Positions 58,957 to 64,000 of a DNA stretch of 64,000 nucleotides are shown piece by piece. The stretch's first letter is position 1. Every line of letters starts with the position of its first letter. A model generated the notes under the pieces. The model did not search any database. It was given only the letters and a program-made list of their open reading frames with translations, and was not told the origin of the DNA. Made by a program: the position numbers and the translations under genes. Source of the DNA: Lactobacillus crispatus (GTDB lineage Bacteria > Bacillota > Bacilli > Lactobacillales > Lactobacillaceae); contig NZ_CP072197.1 in NCBI RefSeq assembly GCF_018987235.1, forward strand, positions 310,001 through 374,000, read 5' to 3'.

Positions 58957-60332
58957 TGGCTAGAGTAAAAACACAATATAAGTGTCGTTCTTGCGGCTAT
59001 ATTTCGGCAAGTTATTTAGGCCGCTGCCCTAACTGTGGTGCCTGGAATCAATTTGAAAAAGAAACTGAAGAAGTGCAAAAGCGTTCTACTAAGGCAACTG
59101 CTAGTCGTTTGATTCAGAAGACTGGATTAAATGAACCGGTAAAGCTGGATAAGATTAAAGCTGAAAAAGAAGAACGAATTGTCACTAAATCTGAGGAATT
59201 AAACCGCGTTTTAGGTGGTGGTATTGTGCCAGGCTCACTAGTTTTAATTGGTGGAGATCCCGGAATTGGTAAGTCAACCTTGATGTTACAAATTATGAGT
59301 GACTTATCTGAAAAATATAAGGTGCTTTACGTTTCGGGAGAAGAATCAGCTAACCAAATCAAATTGCGGGCTGACCGACTGGGTGTAGGTCAAAGTAATA
59401 TGCTCTTATATCCAGAGACTGACATGCATGATATTCGCGAACAAATCAATGATGTTAAGCCTGACTTTGTTGTGATCGACTCCATTCAAACTATGAATGA
59501 ACCAAGTCTTGATTCGATGACTGGCTCTGCCTCACAGGTTCGTGAAGTAACAAGTGAATTAATGAAAATTGCCAAGATGGATGCCATTACAGTTTTTGTT
59601 ATCGGCCACGTTACAAAAGAGGGTGCGATTGCTGGGCCTAAGATCTTGGAACATATGGTGGATACCGTTCTCTATTTTGAAGGGGATGAACACCATTCTT
59701 ACCGAATTTTGCATTCTGTTAAAAACCGTTTTGGAGCAGCAAACGAAATTGGAATGTTTGAAATGGTTAATGAAGGCTTAAGAGAGGTAACTAATCCATC
59801 ATCAATTTTTCTGGACCAAAGATTACCTAATTCTACTGGCTCTACTGTGGTGGTATCGCTTGAAGGAACTAGGCCACTTTTAGCAGAAATTCAGGCTTTG
59901 GTTACTCCGACAGCTTTTGGCTATGCTAAAAGGACCACGTCAGGTATTAGTTTTAACAAAGCTTCATTGCTGCTAGCGGTGCTTGAAAAGCGGGGAAACT
60001 TAATGTTGCAAAATCAAGATGTCTATTTGACTGCAACTGGTGGGATTAAATTGAATGAACCAGCAATTGATTTAGCAATTGCCATGGCAGTTGCATCCAG
60101 TTATACCGATAAAGAAATTTCGCCGACAGATTGTTTTGTAGGCGAAGTGGGCTTAACTGGTGAAGTTCGCCGAGTTGATAAAATCGATGCACGAGTAAAA
60201 GAAGCGGCTAAAGTAGGGTTTAAGCGGATCTTTATTCCACGGCATAATATGTATTCTGGATTAAAAGATCATGGCATTGAGGTAATTCCCGTTTCGAGTA
60301 TTCCCCAAGCTTTAAAATTAGTTTTTGGCTAG
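58956..60332 (+). CDS. radA: DNA repair protein RadA
   Basis: RecA-related helicase acting in branch migration of recombination intermediates. 458 residues: N-terminal zinc finger Cys10, Cys13, Cys24, Cys27; Walker [11 protein letters not shown]; the RadA-specific SVKNRFG motif; and a C-terminal Lon-like domain ([17 protein letters not shown] and [12 protein letters not shown]). Overlaps dut by one base (TAATG), so the two are coupled. gltX follows after 77 bases. Confidence 0.95.
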   Translation: MARVKTQYKCRSCGYISASYLGRCPNCGAWNQFEKETEEVQKRSTKATASRLIQKTGLNEPVKLDKIKAEKEERIVTKSEELNRVLGGGIVPGSLVLIGGDPGIGKSTLMLQIMSDLSEKYKVLYVSGEESANQIKLRADRLGVGQSNMLLYPETDMHDIREQINDVKPDFVVIDSIQTMNEPSLDSMTGSASQVREVTSELMKIAKMDAITVFVIGHVTKEGAIAGPKILEHMVDTVLYFEGDEHHSYRILHSVKNRFGAANEIGMFEMVNEGLREVTNPSSIFLDQRLPNSTGSTVVVSLEGTRPLLAEIQALVTPTAFGYAKRTTSGISFNKASLLLAVLEKRGNLMLQNQDVYLTATGGIKLNEPAIDLAIAMAVASSYTDKEISPTDCFVGEVGLTGEVRRVDKIDARVKEAAKVGFKRIFIPRHNMYSGLKDHGIEVIPVSSIPQALKLVFG

Positions 60333-60409
60333 CATTAATTGAATTCTTACTATATAACGAGTAAACTAAGATTGTTTGAATTTACTATTTTTTGAAAGAG
60401 GCATGAATT

Positions 60410-61909
60410 TTGGCTAAAGAAAAAATCCGTGTAAGATATGCACCAAGTCCAACTGGTCACTTGCACATTGGTAACGCACGTACTGCACTTTTTAACTATT
60501 TATTCGCTCGTCATAACAAGGGTACGATGGTCTTGAGAATTGAAGACACCGACCAAAAGCGTAATGTTAAGGGCGGTTCTAAGTCTCAAATGGAAAACCT
60601 TCACTGGTTAGGAATTGACTGGGATGAAGGTCCTGATAAGGGTGGCGACTATGGTCCTTATCGTCAATCAGAAAGAAAAGAAATTTACCAAAAGTATATT
60701 GATCAATTGATCGATGAAGGTAAAGCATATTACTCATACAAGACTGAGGAAGAACTTGAAGCACAACGTGAAGAACAACGTGCTGCAGGTGTTGCACCTC
60801 ACTATACTTACGAATATGAGGGTATGACTGCTGATGAAATTAAGCAAGCTCAAGATGAAGCAAAGGCTAAGGGCTTAAAGCCAGTTGTTCGTATCCACAT
60901 TCCAGAAATGGAAACTTATTCATGGGATGATATTGTTAAGGGACACCTTGAGTTTGAATCAGACACTATTGGTGGGGATTTCGTTATTCAAAAGCGTGAC
61001 GGAATGCCAACTTACAACTTTGCCGTAGTTATCGATGACCACTTGATGAAGATCACTCACGTACTTCGTGGTGATGATCACGTTTCTAACACACCTAAGC
61101 AATTAGTTGTTTATGAGGCACTTGGTTGGGAACCTCCTAAGTTTGGTCATATGACATTGATCATTAATTCAGAAACTGGTAAAAAACTTTCTAAGCGTGA
61201 CGAATCAGTTCTTCAATTTATTGAACAATATCGTGATCTTGGTTACTTACCAGAAGCTATGTTTAACTTCATTACTCTTCTTGGTTGGTCACCAAAGGGT
61301 GAAAACGAAATCTTTAACAAGCGTGAATTCATCAAGCAATTTGACCCTGCACGTTTGTCTAAGTCACCTGCTGCTTTTGACCAAAAGAAACTTGAATGGA
61401 TTAACAACCAATACATCAAGAAGGCTGATCGCGACACTTTGCTTGATTTAGCTTTGAACAACTTGCAAGAAGCAGGTCTTGTTGATGAGCATCCAACACC
61501 AGAAAAGATGGAGTGGGTTCGTCAATTGGTTAACATCTACTCAGTACAAATGTCATACACTAAGCAAATTGTAGACATGGCTAAGATTTTCTTTGAAGAA
61601 GCTAAGGATCTTTCAGACGAAGAAATCGAAGAAATCAAGAATGATGATGGCCGTGGTGTAATTGAAGAATTCAAGAAGCAATTAGACCTCATCCCAAGAT
61701 TTACTTCAGTTCAAATCATGAACGCTATTCAAGCAACTCGTAAGGCTACTGGCATCAAGGGAAGAAAGCTCTTTATGCCAATTAGAATTGCTACCACGCG
61801 TTCAATGGTTGGACCTGGTATTGGCGAAGCAATGGAGCTTTTAGGTAAAGAACGTGTATTAGAACACATTGATTTAACCTTGAAGCAAATGAGTGCTAAT
61901 AATCTTTAA
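60410..61909 (+). CDS. gltX: Glutamyl-tRNA synthetase (non-discriminating type likely)
   Basis: Class I synthetase, 499 residues. HIGH motif in [13 protein letters not shown], the KMSKS equivalent reads [10 protein letters not shown], and the helical anticodon domain lies after about residue 330. In lactobacilli the enzyme generally also charges tRNA-Gln, which is then amidated by GatCAB; that cannot be read from this window. TTG start eight bases behind GAAAGAGG; an ATG at 60403 is out of frame. Strong codon bias marks high expression. radA-gltX-cysS-mrnC-rlmB is the conserved order. Confidence 0.96.
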   Translation: MAKEKIRVRYAPSPTGHLHIGNARTALFNYLFARHNKGTMVLRIEDTDQKRNVKGGSKSQMENLHWLGIDWDEGPDKGGDYGPYRQSERKEIYQKYIDQLIDEGKAYYSYKTEEELEAQREEQRAAGVAPHYTYEYEGMTADEIKQAQDEAKAKGLKPVVRIHIPEMETYSWDDIVKGHLEFESDTIGGDFVIQKRDGMPTYNFAVVIDDHLMKITHVLRGDDHVSNTPKQLVVYEALGWEPPKFGHMTLIINSETGKKLSKRDESVLQFIEQYRDLGYLPEAMFNFITLLGWSPKGENEIFNKREFIKQFDPARLSKSPAAFDQKKLEWINNQYIKKADRDTLLDLALNNLQEAGLVDEHPTPEKMEWVRQLVNIYSVQMSYTKQIVDMAKIFFEEAKDLSDEEIEEIKNDDGRGVIEEFKKQLDLIPRFTSVQIMNAIQATRKATGIKGRKLFMPIRIATTRSMVGPGIGEAMELLGKERVLEHIDLTLKQMSANNL

Positions 61910-61921
61910 TTAGATAAATTG

Positions 61922-61956
61922 AAAAAGAGGCTGCAAATAAATGCAGCTTCTTTTTT
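61922..61956 (+). terminator. Terminator after gltX
   Basis: Stem GAGGCTGCA / TGCAGCTTC with loop AATAAA and T run. Confidence 0.85.
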
Positions 61957-61960
61957 CATC

Positions 61961-61969
61961 TGCTAAAAT
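61961..61969 (+). promoter_or_regulatory. Candidate extended -10 promoter of cysS
   Basis: TGCTAAAAT matches the extended -10 pattern, directly after the gltX terminator and about 30 bases before the cysS start. Confidence 0.4.
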
Positions 61970-61999
61970 AAAAATTAGTTATTTTGACAGAAGGGACAA

Positions 62000-63433
62000 G
62001 TGTTAGCCGTGAGAGTTTATAATACACTGACGCGTAAAAAAGAAGAATTTAAGCCATTAGTTCCAGGACATATCAGCATGTATGTCTGTGGACCAACGGT
62101 GTATAACTATATTCACATTGGTAATGCCAGAAGCGCAATTGCTTTTGACACCATTAGACGCTATTTTGAATATAAGGGTTATGACGTTAAGTATGTTTCT
62201 AACTTTACTGATGTTGATGACAAGATGATCAACGAAGCGAGAGCTGAAAAAACGACTGTACCCAAATTGGCTGAAAAGTTTATCAATGCTTTTTTGGCTG
62301 ATACGACAGCGCTAAACATTGAGACGGCGACTTTGCATCCCCGTGCAACTCATGAAATTAATGACATTATCACTTTTGTTAAAAGCCTAATTGACAATGG
62401 CTATGCTTATGAAGTAGACGGCGATGTTTATTATCGTGCCAAAAAGTTTAAGCATTACGGTCAGTTAAGTGATCAAAATATTGAACAGCTTGAAGAGGGT
62501 GCTTCAGAGCACATTAACGATACAGAACAAAGCCGCAAAGAAGATCCAATCGATTTTGCTTTGTGGAAGGCGCAAAAGGAACCCGATGAAATTGCTTGGG
62601 ATTCACCATGGGGCAAGGGACGGCCAGGCTGGCATATTGAATGTTCTGTCATGAGTACCAAATATTTAGGCGATACGATCGATATTCATGGTGGTGGTCA
62701 AGACCTTGAATTTCCGCACCATGAGAATGAAATTGCACAAAGTGAAGCTAAGACCGGGAAAAAGTTTGTTAATTATTGGCTGCATAACGGTTTTGTAACT
62801 GTCGGTAAAGATCAGGAAAAGATGTCTAAATCACTGCACAATTTCGTAACAGTGCACGATATTTTAAGGGAAGTTGATCCGCAAGTACTGCGCTTCTTCA
62901 TGGCTAGCGTACAATATCGCCGCCAAATTAACTATTCTGCTGAAAATTTAGCACAAGCAGCTACAATTTTAGATCGCTTTAAAAATACTTTGACTAATAT
63001 TAATTACCGTCTAGCAGATGATACAGCTAGTGAAGAATCAGCCGAATTAGCACAGGCGATTATGGCAACTAACGAAAAATTTGAACAGGCGATGGACGAT
63101 GACTTTAATGTCCAAAATGCTTTAACAGCTATCTATGATTTGTTGCCTGTAGTCAATGCCAACGCTAATGCTGCTAGAGCTGACAAGCAAGAATTGCAAA
63201 AGTTTAAAGAGAAATTAGCTAGTTGGTTATTAGTGTTTGGCGTGGATACTAATAAGCTTTGCGTTAAAAATGCTGGCTCCAATGACGATGAAATTGACGC
63301 TTTAGTTAAAAAGCGTGATGAGGCTCGAGCAAATAAAGATTGGGCAACTAGTGATCAAATTCGTGATCAATTAAAGGAAATGGGGATCACTATTCAAGAT
63401 ACCCCACAAGGAACTAGGTGGACTCGTGACTAA
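62000..63433 (+). CDS. cysS: Cysteinyl-tRNA synthetase
   Basis: Class I synthetase, 477 residues. The zinc-binding cysteines are in [18 protein letters not shown] (which also carries HIGH) and HIECSVM, with zinc histidine in [19 protein letters not shown] is intact in [10 protein letters not shown]. The start is uncertain: GTG at 62000 is very close to AAGGGA, and GTG at 62009 ([12 protein letters not shown]) fits the family N-terminus equally but is 12 bases away. It overlaps mrnC by eight bases. Confidence 0.95.
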   Translation: MLAVRVYNTLTRKKEEFKPLVPGHISMYVCGPTVYNYIHIGNARSAIAFDTIRRYFEYKGYDVKYVSNFTDVDDKMINEARAEKTTVPKLAEKFINAFLADTTALNIETATLHPRATHEINDIITFVKSLIDNGYAYEVDGDVYYRAKKFKHYGQLSDQNIEQLEEGASEHINDTEQSRKEDPIDFALWKAQKEPDEIAWDSPWGKGRPGWHIECSVMSTKYLGDTIDIHGGGQDLEFPHHENEIAQSEAKTGKKFVNYWLHNGFVTVGKDQEKMSKSLHNFVTVHDILREVDPQVLRFFMASVQYRRQINYSAENLAQAATILDRFKNTLTNINYRLADDTASEESAELAQAIMATNEKFEQAMDDDFNVQNALTAIYDLLPVVNANANAARADKQELQKFKEKLASWLLVFGVDTNKLCVKNAGSNDDEIDALVKKRDEARANKDWATSDQIRDQLKEMGITIQDTPQGTRWTRD

Positions 63434-63869
63434 AATAAAAAAACTAACGGAAGAGGATGTTAATCCGGATACTTTAAATGGACAAACTTTAGCCTATTTA
63501 GGGGATGCAGTGTATGAAGTAATTATTCGCAGACACCTAGTTAAAGGCGGTATCGTTAAACCACAAGTATTGCAGCGTGAAGCGACTCACTATGTTTCAG
63601 CTAAAGCACAAGCTGCGTTGGTAACTAAGATGCAAGATGAAGAAATGTTAACGGATGATGAATTAGCTGCTTTTCGTCGTGGACGTAATGCTAAAAGTCA
63701 TACTAAGGCTAAGAATACTAGCTTGAAAACATACCAATTATCAACAGGCTTTGAAGCAATGATTGGTTATCTTGATTTACTGGGGAAAAATGATCGAGTG
63801 GCAGACTTAAGCAAGTGGTGTATTGATACTGTAGAAGAGGACGGGCTGAAAAATTATGACTTCAAATAA
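63426..63869 (+). CDS. mrnC: Mini-ribonuclease III
   Basis: RNase III catalytic domain without the double-stranded RNA-binding domain; in Bacillus it trims 23S rRNA precursor ends. 147 residues, with [20 protein letters not shown] carrying the catalytic acids, a [20 protein letters not shown] segment and [20 protein letters not shown] start overlapping cysS by eight bases. Its end overlaps rlmB by 14 bases, so cysS-mrnC-rlmB form one tightly coupled group. Confidence 0.93.
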   Translation: MTKIKKLTEEDVNPDTLNGQTLAYLGDAVYEVIIRRHLVKGGIVKPQVLQREATHYVSAKAQAALVTKMQDEEMLTDDELAAFRRGRNAKSHTKAKNTSLKTYQLSTGFEAMIGYLDLLGKNDRVADLSKWCIDTVEEDGLKNYDFK

Positions 63870-64000
63870 AGATTTTGTCTTTGGACGCCATGCCGGACTT
63901 GATTATTTAAAAACACAAAGTGCCGACAAGATTAATAAGGTTTTTTTGCAACACGGTGTACAAGAAGAATTTGCTAATCAAGTTTATAGTTTAGCTAAAA
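63856..64000 (+). CDS. rlmB: 23S rRNA (guanosine-2'-O-)-methyltransferase RlmB, 5' part
   Basis: SPOUT-family rRNA methyltransferase, start only: ATG at 63856, then [15 protein letters not shown], the N-terminal substrate-binding domain characteristic of TrmH/RlmB (xFVxGxHAVxExL). 48 codons are visible before the window ends. Its start lies inside mrnC, in another frame. Position after cysS-mrnC supports the call. Confidence 0.85.
   Translation, partial: MTSNKDFVFGRHAGLDYLKTQSADKINKVFLQHGVQEEFANQVYSLAK

Overview
The window is low-G+C Gram-positive chromosome, most likely from Lactobacillus in the strict sense (the acidophilus / helveticus / crispatus cluster). The evidence is gene order, A+T-rich sequence, AGGAGG ribosome binding sites, frequent TTG starts, vegetative promoters near TTGACA-17-TATAAT, an aminopeptidase C of dairy-lactobacillus type, and an EcfA-EcfA'-EcfT cassette behind rplQ. 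Species cannot be fixed from the window alone. Nearly everything is core housekeeping DNA. One mobile element, no CRISPR array and no prophage were seen. No stretch longer than about 300 bases lacks a gene, RNA or insertion sequence.

Layout. 1-12200: translation quality control, repair and division genes (pth 3' end, mfd, rqcP, divIC, S1 protein, tilS, ftsH, hslO, dusB, lysS). 12343-14258: an unknown secreted protein, two identical tRNA-Gly units and a tRNA-Pro, then a free methionine-R-sulfoxide reductase. 14363-24378: clpC, then rpoB and rpoC behind a leader RNA that contains an intrinsic terminator. 24440-25123: a lone prepilin peptidase on the minus strand. 25305-28325: str operon (rpsL, rpsG, fusA; no tuf). 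28641-42211: one long S10-spc-alpha cluster (rpsJ to rplQ) including secY, adk, infA, rpmJ and rpoA. 42396-46617: ecfA1-ecfA2-ecfT-truA, then rplM-rpsI. 46784-47947: an IS30-family element, then a secreted beta-helix protein. 49745-58273: an accessory stretch of small metabolic and unknown genes on both strands (GNAT, DJ-1, a degenerate HAD protein, a TSUP exporter, two histidine phosphatases, a CDF metal exporter, a P-loop kinase, pepC). 58405-64000: dut, radA, gltX, cysS, mrnC and the 5' end of rlmB.

How it works together. Most genes build or protect the translation and transcription machinery: ribosomal proteins, RNA polymerase subunits, translation factors, three aminoacyl-tRNA synthetases, tRNA modification (tilS, dusB, truA), rRNA maturation (mrnC, rlmB) and protein quality control (ftsH, hslO, clpC, rqcP). 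The most interesting signals lie between genes. The str and S10 operons share a 17-base identical promoter/start block, followed by further matching blocks at equal offsets. The rpoB leader has a hairpin and a terminator. A perfect 16-bp palindrome and a possible antiterminator/terminator pair sit between rplQ and ecfA1. A tRNA-Pro(CGG) has a mismatched T-stem and no visible promoter. The IS30 element is bounded by 13-bp direct repeats, longer than I know to be usual for that family. Among proteins, the HAD-fold protein without catalytic residues, the beta-helix protein and the Asp-rich secreted protein stand out as uncharacterised.
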